Assembly: GCA_022577435.1 (NCBI GenBank)
Contig: JAKOON010000050.1
Location: 1,904,001 to 1,968,000 of the forward strand
Direction of reading: 5' to 3'
Source of the DNA: Embiotoca jacksoni
Lineage: Eukaryota; Chordata; Actinopteri; Embiotocidae
DNA: 64,000 nucleotides
Each line of letters opens with the position of its first letter. Within the stretch, counting starts at the first letter, position 1. The position numbers and the translations under genes are program-made. Positions 35,463 through 48,056 of this stretch are shown here, in pieces. The notes beneath the pieces are model-generated. The model was not told the origin of the DNA. It searched no databases and saw only the letters and a program-made list of their open reading frames with translations.

Positions 35463-36835
35463 GGGGCCTGTTTCACAAAACCTAAATAAGGGATTATGCC
35501 GTGATTTTCCAGGTATCCTCACTTAATTAATCCTTGGCTCGGTTTCACGAAAGCAGTGGCACATAAATTACTATGGAGATTTATTCTGTGAAACTTGCCT
35601 GGTTCAGACCAGACTAACAGCCAGGCTTAATTAATCTTGGTGCCTTGCAGTCAGGTGTTTACTCTGATCTGATCTTACAGTTATTCCCTGTCAAAGGGAA
35701 GTTTCACTATATAAAAAAAAAAAACACAATAAAAGAAGTTTACCTTTATGAAGACTACTGTTTATTTTATTAATTGAGGTTTGAGTCGTATTTTATTCCA
35801 CCCCTTGAGATGATTAGAAATAGACAATAAAGTTGCACAGGAGTTTTAAATGGAGTCATGAAGACAATAAAGTATTAAAACACGAGTGTTTCTCCCTTTA
35901 CAATCGCGTGCCCTGGATGATGTCATCGATGATAAAACGCAAACAGGCTTTCTGATGGAAAAAGGTGTTTCGGGACAGGTCTGCCCCCTCGGCTTTTATT
36001 AATGACTGCCTGCATGAGCGTTCCCAAGATTCAGCACCGCAGAGCATGGAGCCCTGACCGTGCCACACCGGGCTAAAAAAAAAATTCTCCATGCAGCAGG
36101 AGATGCTGAAAATCTAAGCAAAGCCGCAAATTTGTCGCTCCGTTAGAAGGGTATATTTGGCATTGAAATAATAGTCTCACATTTTCCCACAGAAGTATGT
36201 GCAATATTAGGAAGGAATTTTACTAAATCTCAGGGACAATGAATTACAGATTTGGTGTGTGTGTGTGTGTGTGCACAGAGAGAAAGAGAGGGGTAGCTGT
36301 AATCTTCATGGTGAATAATATAAGTAGCATTAACTTCCTCTGCTCACTTTTAAGGCCTTAAGGTGTACAACTGATAATTAGAGCCATTAACTCCTTGAAT
36401 TATAGAATTATGACAGTTTTAGTTCAAATATGTGGTCGGTAAATGTTTATTTTTAGGAAACTACGCATTCAGTCAGTCCACTATTGTTTGCCACACTTTT
36501 TGAAGCTCTTTAATTATACCAATAGTGTTCCCTTTATTTACATAATTTGTCCTTTTCCTCTTTATATGCTTCCATTAAGAGCTGTTTATCACTGGGATTT
36601 AAGTATAAGGCACGCCCCTTTTCCATTTCCCCATCGGTGAATCTGTGATCTACCTCGTGGTCTTTTGAACGCAGCTGTCAATGCGCATTTATCCGGATTA
36701 ACTAAATCTGGCTCGAACTAGCCGCACCTGATCAGCCAGGCTTTGCAATTGCGAAACAGATGAAGCCAGGATGCACTGACTGAGCTCGGTCAAGCCTGGC
36801 TTTTCTCATAATTCTGTTTTTGTGAAACAGGCCCC
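35463..36835. mobile_element. Inner non-autonomous DNA transposon, PIF/Harbinger-like
   Basis: The 18-bp end GGGGCCTGTTTCACAAAA is perfectly repeated in inverse at the right end. A subterminal match also exists: CCAGGCTTAATTAATCTTGG on the left corresponds to GGATTAACTAAATCTGGCT on the right, inverted. The element interrupts a tandem unit of the outer transposon, so it inserted later. The ends resemble those I recall for fish Harbinger MITEs; a flanking (C/A)TG trinucleotide would fit a 3-bp duplication with one mutation, but the exact edges are uncertain by one or two bases. It has no transposase frame; the interior carries a GT repeat (36255-36273). Confidence 0.7.
36255..36273. repeat. Short (GT)n repeat
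   Basis: About nine GT units inside the inner transposon. Confidence 0.9.
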
Positions 36836-37384
36836 TGAAGTAAAAAGCGCAAATACAAAAATAAAAAAACACAACAACAAAAATGTACGGTCCCGAAGTG
36901 CCAATCACGAATACTAAAAGAAAAAAACACAACAACATTAAGGAGCAGTCCTGAAATGCAACTTGCAGCCCAAACATAACGGAAATAGCGTCATCAGCTG
37001 GTCCGTCAACTTTAGCTCCGTTTCCAAAGGATTTCAGGCAGCAGCACCGAGATGGGAAAGCGGGTGGTATGCCCACTCCTTCACCACCAATAGATGTGCC
37101 GAAAGCAAATATTAAAGCTGGCCGTAGTTAACTGAGTTAATGTTAGCCACCATAGCCAGTCGGACCAATCAATAACAGAAATTCAGTCACCAAAAAGGCG
37201 AAAACTTGTCTTGATTTTGGCACGTTTCATTTATGTGGTTGTTTCCTTTTTGGTTTTGTGTTTTGCATCTCAGGACCACAGGTTTTTGTGGAGTTTTAGC
37301 GTCTTCTTTTTGCATGGATGTGTTTTGCAATTCGGGACTGCTAATTTTTGTTGTTGCGTTTTCTTTTTGCACCTCAGTGCCACC

Positions 37385-38352
37385 GTACACAAGGCACTAT
37401 GTATGACATGACATCATATCATGTCACGTCATAGATGATGGTTATTATGTTTCAAGACAGGAGACACATTCAAACAAGCTAATCTTTAGCAGTTTTTATT
37501 TCTAAAGCTGACCCTAAACGCTCCTTTGAAAGTATGATATAATTATTGCCATGCTGGGAATTCAGTGATTCTCTGTAGCTTTGTGGAGAGATAAGTGAAG
37601 CCATGATTCCTCTTCAGGTTATAATGAATCTTTCTGCCTCACTCATAATACTAAAACTGTCCTGGTAGATGTGTGCGCTGTACATCAAAGGCCAAGTTGT
37701 CAGAGTCGTGCATACAGTTGACACACACTAGAATTGGAGGAATTATACAAAGAGCGAACACTTTGTGATGATTTCAAAAGGAAATCGCTTGTGACTTTGG
37801 ACAAAATGGACAGTTAAAGTGAATATGACTTTTTTTTTTATGTTCAATCATTATGATCCTCACGGGCAGTAAATGGCCTAAGTTTCCATTTCTTGTCTTT
37901 TCAGATAATTGAAATGTTTTTGGTATTTGTTTGATCATAAATAAAAAGTGTATAATCTTGGACTGTTATGTTTTTCAACCGAGTAAACTTTTGACACCCT
38001 GAGTTAATAGATGAGCAATGCCTCTCTTGAATTTGTAATAAATCCTTAAACTGGAAATACAAATATTTATTTCTTTAGTCAAAAAAGTTGCAGTGTAAGT
38101 GAGATGCCCAACCAATAATGTCAAAATTGATGTTTGAACAATCCTAACTCATTGTCCATTCTGTCCAAAATTCCATTGAATCACACTTCGGATTGTTCCT
38201 GCTTTTTTTGGTGCCTCAATAAATTATTGCACCTTAAAGAAGTAATGAATATAGGGATACAAGCAGAAAATGATATTTTCATCCTCTCCTATTCGGGATG
38301 TCAGTGGCAGTTGGGCACATCGAGAAGCCAATATGTCCTTTTTCCCTTGCAG
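37385..38352. other. Non-coding stretch
   Basis: AT-rich with no supported feature. The stretch TATGACATGACATCATATCA..GTCACGTCATAG just right of the outer transposon (37400-37433) is a TGACRT-type simple pattern. Confidence 0.5.
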
Positions 38353-38367
38353 CCCTCCCCAGCTGTC
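38353..38367 (+). CDS. Candidate 15-nt microexon
   Basis: A very strong acceptor (TCCTTTTTCCCTTGCAG, ending at 38352) is followed after only 15 nt by a consensus donor (GTC|GTAAGT, GT at 38368-38369). The segment CCCTCCCCAGCTGTC would add five residues (PSPAV in one phase) without a frame change. Microexons of this size are typical of neuronal vertebrate genes. The surrounding 38270-38480 is GC-richer than its flanks. The flanking plus-strand frame 38134-38475 runs straight through and is likely chance. Partner exons were not identified. Confidence 0.25.
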
Positions 38368-39364
38368 GTAAGTCTACCCGAGGGTCACCCCCCAGAAGGA
38401 CACATCTGGATAACATCTGAATTGGAAACGGGCCAGGAAGGAATCCTTACTCAGTGCCAGAACCTTCTCAATTAGCTCTTCTCACTGTTGAGGAGAGAGG
38501 CCCGGATACAGAAGTCAGTCTAAATCTTCGAGCGTATACCTCATCTTGACCATTTGTATCAGCCTTTTGAATTTTTTTTGGTCACCCTCCAAATCATAAG
38601 CGTGATGAGATGTTTATAGTGCTAATTGCATCTTTTATTTTCCTTCAACTTTGATGGCACCAATTTCGAGTTCTTACCGAAAAGCCTGGCTATGAATATG
38701 TCCCCTCTCTAACCCATCAAATGATTCTTCAGAACCTCTTCCTGGCTATGTCTTCTGTCCTGTCCGCTTCTGTATCCCAAAATCGTGACAAAGAAAAATG
38801 AATAAAAGCCAGTCAATGTTGAACTACTTAAAGGCAGAAGCCATTACAATCCGATCATGACGAATGACAATTATTTTCATTGATGATTTGCTAAGTCTGT
38901 CATCTAGTAGGAAATTTACAGTGTTGATTTATCAGTGTTCTTTCTAAATAGTCCTTTTACTTTTGTTTAATTGGTTGGAATTGACTGCACATACTTTATC
39001 AATAACAAAGGATATGTTGTCCTGATGCGTTTTTTTTTTTTTTTTTTTTTTTAAGACAGCTTGACTTCACACTTTTTATGATTTGCCGTAAAAGAAGGTC
39101 TGAGAGCGCCTTGCAGCTACAGTTAACTTGGCGTCAAGCTGCTTCTTATCTGTGGCTCCACTCAGTCAGTGTGTCTCGGTTCTAGAGGTGAAAGACAGAG
39201 GGCTATGGATCTCTCAGACTGCTGTGCTAATTAAAGGTATCAGTCACGAGAGATGCACGTCAGTTTATAAGATGAAGACGCAGACAGAGGCCTCATTTGT
39301 CACCGCCCAGATTTATATCCAATAAGAATTCAATTGCTTGGCATAAATGCATGATATGATGTAT
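38368..39364. other. Non-coding stretch
   Basis: Contains a T run at 39030-39052 and a GC-richer block at 39120-39320 of conserved-element style. No gene is supported. Confidence 0.5.

Positions 39365-39403
<39 letters not shown>
39365..39403. repeat. (GT)n microsatellite
   Basis: About 19 uninterrupted GT units. A T run follows at 39480-39495. Confidence 0.97.
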
Positions 39404-39404
<1 letters not shown>

Positions 39405-40729
39405 CGGAGGGAAGACGGGGAGAGGGGAGGAGTCTCAAAGAGAGAGCCGAGTGGTGAAACACAGCAGTATCTCTTCTCGTTTTTTTTTTTTTTTTATCAC
39501 ACACACAAACGCATACGTCAAGTACTTAAACCGTCCTGTAATACCGTGCAACACACTTACTCTGTCCACAGAAACGAGCACTCGACCACAGTGTCGGCTT
39601 ACGCTGGGACAAGCTGGAGAAGACTGGACCATGAGAAAGCGCCCCACCATTGTCAGACGTACTGGTGAAAATGTGCTGCATTAACAAGCAAAGCAGAAGA
39701 GTCAGCGTCTCTTCCCACTGCTTACGTGCACAGGCCTGCGGTTTGCAGACCGCAGAGCAAAATACGTACAATCGACTTTAAAAACACGCAACATCTGCTC
39801 GTGTCAGTTGCATTTTTGTCTCCGTATCCAGCGAGGCCAATTGATCAAACAACACGCTGTGTTTCTGTTGTGTTGTCCATAGTTGTTATTGTCTCGGACA
39901 GAGAATCAAGCACATTATTTGCGCGATTGAAACAAAGTTTTATTTTTTTTTATTTGTATTTTTATTTTTGTGAAACACCTGCTGTTGCTTCATGTCAGGA
40001 TGGATGTGTGTGCCCTCGCATGTTCCACTGAGTTGAGGTTCCTGATGGCTTGGGTAAACAGCTGTTATTTTCTGTGTCTGCGAGCATCACAGGGGTATCT
40101 GCTTAATAGCCATCTGAGGAGGTGATGACAGATTAGACTGCGTGGGTTGTGCTGCTGGATATTTGCTGCTACCTCTTGGGCTCCGTGACCTCATCCCACT
40201 TCCTCACCATGTCTTAACTTTGTGTGTCTTTTGCATCCTTTAAACTCTTTTTGCTCACTCCATCTGTTTTTTTTTTTCTTTTCAACAATTTACTCAACCT
40301 TCCCTCCCCCTTGTTTTCCTCTATATTTCGTTTGATTTCATTTTCCATTTGATGTTTGTCATTTTCTAGTACTTTATACATTTAATAGCAAGCAGTTGGT
40401 CGTGTTGCTTTTCATGTACATCTTGACTCTGAATACAGTTTATTCACAGCTAAATAAAATATCACATATTCATACTTTTATGTATATTTATGAAATTCCC
40501 AAATGAAAAGAAATGATGATGCTTTATTATTTGGGTGTCATATAATTGATGTTACTGCTCCAAATGTAACATGGTTTGTTGTCCCAGAAACAAGTCGTAG
40601 GTGCAGTAAGGCAGAATTTTATCGAGGATTTAATATATCAACTACAGTACTAGATTTATGTCCCTTACATTTTGTGCTGGCTTTTGTGGATTTTGACCTG
40701 GTTTACATTTGTGCTTCTGTGTGAAACAT
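39404..40729. other. Non-coding stretch
   Basis: The part 39404-39780 is GC-richer. It contains a small hairpin, CTGCGGT (39736-39742) against ACCGCAG (39749-39755). Open frames are short and mutually overlapping, and no exon is supported. Confidence 0.5.
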
Positions 40730-41010
40730 CTGGACACATGCTGGATGGACAGATTTTCAACGTTCTTGAGGGCATTAAATCAAATGTCTTTATGATCCTC
40801 TGGCTTTTCCTCTAGCACCACCAGCAGGTCAACGTTTTCACTCACTCAGGGAAATATTTTGATGTCATCTAGCAGGTGGGACAATGGAAAAGATTTGTTC
40901 TCGATATTGGTTCCCAGAGGATGAATCCTGATGACGTTGTTGGCCCCCTGACTTTGCCTCTAGTGCCACCATGAGTCTCACTGTATACATTTTGTTCAGA
41001 ATGAAATGTT
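40730..41010 (+). repeat. Tandem-unit teleost repeat, copy A (partial)
   Basis: Two diverged units, each with a 'CCAGAGGATGAATCC..TGACG' part and a CTGACTTTGCCTCTAGTGCC..CACCATGAG or CTGGCTTTTCCTCTAGCACC part. They match the repeat copies at 47189 and 51610. The family is very common in percomorph fish by recollection. I do not know its formal name. No coding capacity. Confidence 0.65.
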
Positions 41011-43383
41011 TGGTTTGACTGACATTAAATGTGACACAGCGGGTCGAGGGTCCTCTGTTGTGATTTGTCAGCCCTATTGTTAGTGTTGTTCAATTGCAGT
41101 TCATGGTTATGTTGGACTGCATTCTTGAAATTATTTTCTATACCTGCAGTACATAACTGTCTTTTTCTCTGCAGCTCTGCCAGTGTTCACTCCTCTAGGG
41201 GGTTGTATCCAAACATTTCTTTAAATTGTCAGTTAGGTGTTTTGTGACTTGATATATTTAACTTTGCATAATTTGTGAGCTATTATCGATTATCTGTCTA
41301 TTATTTTCTATGTTTGGTTTCTCAGGGTGTTGAATAAAAGGACTGTCTTTACATGATTTTAAAAAGTATACCTGGAAATACGCTCCTGAAACAAACACCG
41401 AACAAACTGGCAGTTTTACTAGCTGCTCATTTTGTCCTTGTGGACTTGATGCAATCAGGAGAGAAATCCTCAGGAAACCTTTTTACTGTTTGTCACCTGC
41501 TGTCATATATTCAAACGGTGGGTGTTGATTTCTCCATGGCGTCCGCGGTTTGGTTAAAGGATGGGTTCAGAATTTGTCAAGCCATCGCAATAAACATGCT
41601 CATATATTTATTATTGCTGGTAAACATTCATGCTATTTTTTCCAGCTCGTCATAAAGAGATTCCTAGTTTCAGCAGTCTGAATCTGGACAACAAGTTCAT
41701 CGTTGTAGTAGAAGAGTGCCTCTGTGATTCCCTGCATTGTGTTTTTCTACTGGACAGAACAGAAGACTCTATTTACTGCAAAAAAAAGTCATAGTTTGGT
41801 GATTTCTTACCTCCCGGTCTGTGGTAAACAGTGTTGTGTGAGAAGCTGATGTGGCGCTGGTAAGAGCTCACTAAACTGAGGTGCTACTTAATCAACATTG
41901 GACTGCACCATGTGGGAGGAAATGTCTTATAAATGGCCCAAGGACAGAACTATCTCTTGCATGATTGGATGTCATCATTATGAGTCGAAGACAAGAAAAA
42001 TGAATCCCAGGCACATTGTCAGACTAATGGATCAAACTTTTTGCAGCAGTGGTGATTTCAGCTTTTTCTCCTCAAACTGGCAGACTGGCACCTTAAATTG
42101 GGGTTCCTCCTCACAATGCTTCTCTCACAACTTGGTCCCCTTGTCTCATCCTGATGCAGAAGTCATCCACGTTAATGGGCAATAACAGCACCCTCATTTT
42201 GAGTGCTACCCTGGACAGAAGGGGTGTTTGTTAAATTTTCCTTTTTATCTTTTCTCCTGGTTTGTTTTGAATATTTTCTGACAGTTTGGGATTTTAAGTG
42301 CTACAAAGTGAGGCAAAAGATCTTACTATTTCATGACTATTCAGATTCACTTGATGGCCTAGGGGTACGTCTGCCTACATTTCTCTTGCAGCATGTAAAT
42401 GTGGTTGGAGATCTCTGCCAAACCTCAGAATGGACCTAGACACAGCATTGGACTGCACCACTAGCAGAAACACACAGATAGAAATATTGCACCACCACCA
42501 GTGCAGTTTGAGAATATTCTTGTCTTCACAGAGGTACTATATGTATTTCAGTGGTGAATACTGTGGTGGGGTTTTGATGTGAGGCAAGTAGGAGGAAACT
42601 TGTGTGTTCAGCTTGTGGCTATTTTTAACAGCAGCTCCCTGCAAGCATAAAGTTAGATGGAAGCCTGCACTCTCTCCCTCTACCTTACTATTGCTGTTCT
42701 GGAGTATCTAGCCGGCACACATATAAAAGGCAAACACATTAGGAGAGAACCTGTCTGTAAATTCATCTCGATTAACAAAAAAACAAATCAATTATTGTCA
42801 AATGACAATTTTGGTTTTTACTCAGACTCTTTACTCGGCATCTTTGTAATCCTTCTCCAACATCATCTGAGAGGGGCTTTGTTGTAAAAATTGGGTCGTT
42901 CATCTAAAGTGCTTCCCAGTTTGCGTCATTGACAATGGACATAGGTTCTCACTCGGTCACGAACTGGGAATGTTGTGGTTCATAACTGGACCTTTAAAAA
43001 TTGTAGTTCTCCTGAAAATCTTGTTTTTTTTAGACCAAATTTTCATGTAACCATTCAACATTTTCAAATATTGTTGGCTATATATTGTGTAATTTCCCGA
43101 TCTTGTTATCTTTTTCCAGATGTGTTTGTGTTCAATGTTCTATACATGGCCCAAAGCTGAGGGATGGGGTGAGATCAAATGGCAGGTGTATGAGATATGC
43201 AGTACTAGGTGAAGTATGACCATATTTATCCAGTTGATTTTTGGTGTTTATGGTCGAAACGTGACTTTGTACTTTGTATTGGTTGAGGTTGAAGAGAGCG
43301 CCAGTAACAACTTTCCCTTTTAGAGTTGCTTTTCAGTAAACTTTGCCTCAAGGCACTTTCAATATGCGGAACCAGCTCTAATG
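41011..43383. other. Non-coding stretch
   Basis: Several plus-strand frames of 60-100 codons lie here without domains. The motif CATTGGACTGCACCA occurs at about 41896 and 42446, about 550 bp apart, hinting at a diverged duplicated repeat. No gene is supported. Confidence 0.5.
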
Positions 43384-43931
43384 GCCATTTTCCACTGCAT
43401 GATAGTGACTCAGTTCGCTTCTACTGGTTTCTTTTGATTTTCCATCCAACAAAAGTTGTGAATAGTCCCTGTTCCTGCTACTATTTTTGGTATCAAGCAA
43501 ACTGAGCCAATTCTAAAGCAATGTCATGAAAACACTGCAGACTACTGACTGGTCAAAGAAAATTGTCACTCCAATTATCACTGCATGACTGTCACAGGAT
43601 ATCCTGCACTTACTCTCCGTTCTTAAATAGCCAAGCGACTACAGCGGCTACACTTTTCCTTTTGTTAACTGGACTACTTGATTAATGACAACCCACACAT
43701 GGTGGTGAGGAGGTGCAGACATTCTGTTGTTTAGCTGCCAACATATCCTCCATTGTCTCTGTCTGTGTTGTGTGGAAGGCGGCATCACAGTAGTTTCATG
43801 TGGCATCTCTATGATGATCAGCTACACTGCGTGTGCACTATCTGCAGTGGAAAATTAAATCTAGAAACATATATACTACCAAAAGCAAGTAGATTCAGGT
43901 AGAGTCGTAGTGCCGTAGATGAAAAGGGACA
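43384..43931. mobile_element. Degenerate inverted-repeat element, hAT-like MITE
   Basis: The left end (CCATTTTCCACTGCATGATA, then GACTCAGTTCGCTTCTACT) resembles the reverse complement of the right end (CCCTTTTCATCTACGGCACT, then ACGACTCTACC..CTACTTGC). The ends match a fish MITE family whose consensus reads 'TTTTCCACTGCAT..TACT..GACTC' in memory. Sequence between is about 450 bp without coding capacity. The ends are diverged and no clear target duplication was found. Confidence 0.45.
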
Positions 43932-46900
43932 TGAAATGGGACCAATTATTCCTGCATTGTTCCATTTAACAAGCTGTCAGACTTGTGATGAAACCCTGCT
44001 GACAGAAAAGCAGTGATCTACTGACTGTCAGTGATGACAGTTTTCATATCTGTTTATTCCACACTATATACAAACACATAACTGGAAACATGTTGTCACG
44101 GTTGATTTCTGCATTTACGATGTAGTTTTCTTTTTATGTGAAAATAAGATTTGAGACATGACATACTGAGAAACTAACCCAGTGTATGAAGAGATCTGTC
44201 AGTGCGTTTGGAAGTATTGATGCCTGTGTGATGAATGCTGTAAGCCAGTAATCAAATCCTGGCTGGTTTGGCATTTCTGATTCCCGGGTCAGCATTTAAA
44301 CTGTCTCGCTGTCTTTGGTTGTAAAATTGGATTAGCTTTATTGTTGCAGTGTGACCTCTTTTACTGGCTCCTTTTGACCTTAAGCTCTCAACAGTTAGTG
44401 TTGTACACCGTGCAACCCCGTAAATCTGTCTCTGTTTTGTTGGCACACTGTCATTCGTCCAGTGATATCAGGAAAATGATAATGTATGGGAAGTGAAAAC
44501 ACTTAATTTGCGTCTGGGTTAAAGGTTGTCCTTATGAATCTTTGTGTGTAATTTGTATTTTATGGAAAACGTGACTTGTGTACACTCTGCTGCCATTGTT
44601 GCTTCTTCATGGTTCTGTTTGCAAGGTGTTTCTGATATTCTGTCTGTTCCCATTTATATCAGTGATGACACACTTAATCATTGAATATTCAAAAGGAACT
44701 GCAGAAGAAGTGAAAACGTGTTTGTGGAGTGAGACACTGATGAAGGCTGATTGAGTCATTGCTCACACCAGACCTGGCTCTGTGAACTCACACAAGCCTG
44801 CATCTGTTATGTGAGTTTTTGAGCTCTACGTACAGAAGCAACTCTAGTTACTGCTCGAGATAGCTCTACATTTGTGTGAAATGTCACTAATATGTCTGAA
44901 AAGTGACCAGATCTGATAACAAAATGTTTAGGTTAGTGGTGGTCATGCAAATAGAAAAGTCATTCAGTGGACTTTTCTCTCTCTATCAAAAACAGTATTA
45001 TTTTGATATTTTAATCAAACTGGGACACAATAGATCTTCTGTAGGAAGTACGTTATTTCTGTTTTGCTGATTCAAGTTAGACTCAATAGGTAAATAGAAG
45101 TCTTGTGTCTGGCCATCCACTATTCATGTTTCCTCCTCCGTCTGAGGTATTATCAAAACAACCTCAGCCTGGTAAGCCTGTGAATTATTCACACATCTAT
45201 GGCATTTAGTTTGTTCTCCCATGGCAAAGGAATCTCAAACACACACATCCACACAGATTTCGTATTTCAAAATGTTTAGAGCAAGGAAATAGAATGCCAT
45301 CTCCATAATTAATTCAGGTTTTAACATTTCTTTTTTTACACGTCATTTTTGTATAGTTGCTCGTATTGACGTCACACCTCTGCCTTATTCTAAATGCATG
45401 TCTGTTATATAACTAAAATTACACCATCTCAGGATGGGTATCTTAAAAGATTTATCTGTTCTTCCATGGTGTGCTGAAAGCCTTATTTATTCTCCTCAGT
45501 TATTCAGAGTCCCACTGGATCAGGTAAGGCAGGATTAAAAAGGGCAGAGACTTGATTAAGATCCAGGAGGAATTAATAATCAGAGCTTTCTGGGAAATTC
45601 AGAACATTGTGTTTTGATTCCATTCCCTCTTTTTCTTGAGAAAAGATATACTTTCTGTGTTGCTCATATGGAGTCATATATTGGACTGCATGTGCACCAC
45701 TTTTTTGAGACCCACGTTCAGCAGTAATTGAGAGCAAATTAATTTCAATATTTCTATAACAGTCTACTGGAGACCATCCAAGATTTCATAGGATTTTCAG
45801 AGGCTCTGACAACTTCTATCACTCCTGAACTGATTGATCAATAGTATGTAGGTGCTACATAGATTAACCAACTTTTACAAATTTCAGATATTGTGTCAAA
45901 TCCTGTAAGAAATTGCAGAATTGTTGCACAAAGTTGGTTAAGGCACAGACTTTTTCAGTACTTGAGAGATCTGCATGCAGGAGAAATGTAGTGAGAGCCG
46001 GTCTTCTTTATCAGGTTTTACCTCCTGAGTGACAGAGGTTACGAAGAGGCTAGACTTGATGTGTTATACCCGACCATATGATACACAGACACTTTCTCTG
46101 AATAGGTCACCACGTGTCATTTGGCTTGACAACATTTCCTCTAAACGTGGTGAAACATGGCCGGGTCAATATTTGACTTTGGCATCGCTGAAGGATGGGA
46201 TTTGAATTCGATAATATTATTGATGTTTAAATGGCAGTTAACGGAGTGCTCTACTCAGCAGGCAAGCGTTCGGACTGAAACTTGATTTTTCTCTCAAAGG
46301 GGGTGTACTTCAGTTGTATTAGCAGGAATAGATTGTATGGTTATCATCTGCATTCAGAGACCAGTATGTCTCTTGTATTAATAAAAGTTGGGTCCTCTTG
46401 CTGCCTTTAAACATGTCTGGATTCTCTTGTACCCACTGTAATTATTTGTTTTAGGTTTGGTTTGACATACTGTACGTTATACCAAGCCAGTTGAATGCCT
46501 TTAAAATGTCTCACCAAAACTAGAAGTATATTTCTGCTCTATTTCTTTATTAAGTATTCTGATTATACCAAATATAGTCGAGTACACACCCTTCCATCCA
46601 GCACAGCCAGTACAATTAAGGACTTAGTGTGGCTGTTACAGGCTAACAATAAATAATTTCACCCAGCAAAATGGTTTGGTGGGTGATTAGTTTGCATTAA
46701 TACACAAGAAACGACAAAGTTATTCCGTGTCCTCCAAGAAATATATGAAAAAAAAAATGCATAATGGAAATAATTAAACCCTAAATGAAATGCTTCTGTG
46801 AAATATAAAAAAGATTGCTGGTCCTGCTAATCCCACTGAGAATCAACAGCCCGGTCTGCAGCTCATTGTTTTCTATGTCCAATGTGTCCACTTGCACAAG

Positions 46901-47188
46901 TTGTTGGCATGGAGCCGAAGTAAACAAGTGTCAAGTAATGGGAAACATACATCTGGCAAACTGCAGACAGCCAGGTGATTTCCTCAGGGGACGTTGAACC
47001 AAATTAGAGCTATAACTCCATTATAACTTCTGTATTAAGACACTTTGTTTTTCTAGCAATTCCTAGAGCCCTCCTTGTGGCGTGGCTTGTAGCAAGCCTC
47101 CATAAATAGCTAATAGTCAGTCCTCCACTTAGACTCAGACTGAAATAACTAAACGACCACTAGATCCTGCCGTGATACTGTGCGCACA
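43932..47188. other. Non-coding stretch
   Basis: Unremarkable AT-rich sequence. No gene, named repeat or long frame is supported. Confidence 0.6.
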
Positions 47189-48056
47189 GAGATTTGTGGT
47201 CCCCAGAGGCTCAATTGTACTGACTGTAGGTCCTGTGACATTTCTTCATGTTTTGTTTTTTTTTATTATTAAAATATCTCAATAACTCGTGGATGGATTG
47301 CTGTAAAATTTGATACGGAGATTCATGGTTCCCAGCCAATGAATACCAATGAATGTCGGTGATGCTATGACTTTTTGTATGGCGCCATCAATGAGTTAAT
47401 TTTTCTCTACGTCTTATACTTGAAATGACCTAACATTTCTTTTTTTTTTATAAGAATTGATATTTTCTGAGCATGAAGCCAGATGACTTGAGTGATGCCT
47501 TGACTCTTTTAGAGTCATCATGGTGATTGTTGGTGAAATGTGAAAGTTATCAGATCGATTGACATTTGAAGACACTTTGATTTTCCCCTCTTGCTAAATT
47601 GTTAAACCTTTAGTGATCTCTTGACTTTTTTTTTGCTTGTGCCATCATCATTTCATATATTTGTGTCTCATAATTTATAAACAAATGTCTACAAAACTAA
47701 ACCAGCTTCAAACCAAAGTGTTCTGTATTAGCATGCTTAACTAATATAGAGATAATATAATACCTTTTTGGGGGGGATTAGCACTTTTTCTACAAAATGG
47801 TTTAGGGAAAAAAAAAAACATGATAAAACTGAAGGCGAAAGGGAAAGAAAAAAAGACAAGAACATCAAAATACTGCAGATTAAAAAGTTATTGTAGGATA
47901 GAATATGAAAGTTACGGGAGTAAAAGAAAAAAGCTGTAAGAAACATTTTGCAAATATACACGCTCAATGAAATGAAAGAATGTTTCAAGAAGGGACATCA
48001 AAATGTTGGCAGTCGAGCACATATTATACCTGCTTAGCATCAGCATGTTTCCCGAG
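47189..48056 (+). repeat. Tandem-unit teleost repeat, copy B, interrupted
   Basis: About four diverged units run from 47189 to 47670, with GTGGTCCCCAGAGG, CGTGGATGGATTGCTGTAAA, GACATTTGAAGACACTTTGA and similar blocks, followed by the family's 3' part (AATTTATAAACAAATGTCTA, TTAGCATGCTTAACTAATA). The 3' part resumes at about 48010 (ACATATTATACCTGCTTAGC, ATCAGCATGTTT), so about 260 bp of A-rich sequence (47745-48008) appears to be inserted. Within that insert ACATCAAAAT occurs twice (47862 and 47995). Confidence 0.65.

Larger units (their letters stand above)
35283..37384. mobile_element. Outer transposon with tandem-unit inverted arms
   Basis: Left of centre there are at least five units of about 50-61 bp, each beginning GTGCAAA.CACAAATACAAA, rich in AAAAAC and ending GGTCCTGAG-like (starts near 35296, 35347, 35408, 36838 and 36897). 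Near 37236-37384 the same unit occurs in reverse complement ('TTTTGCATCTCAGGACCACA', then 'GTTTTCTTTTTGCACCTCAG'). Thus the element has inverted arms made of tandem units around a unique core of about 270 bp (36960-37230). The left array is split by a second transposon (35463-36835). I cannot name the family; minisatellite-like subterminal repeats are known in several DNA transposon groups. Confidence 0.65.

Noticed and set aside
44922..44950. Partial similarity to a known microRNA (AAATGTTTAGG)
   Set aside because: The match breaks off after 11 bases and no hairpin arm pairs with it.
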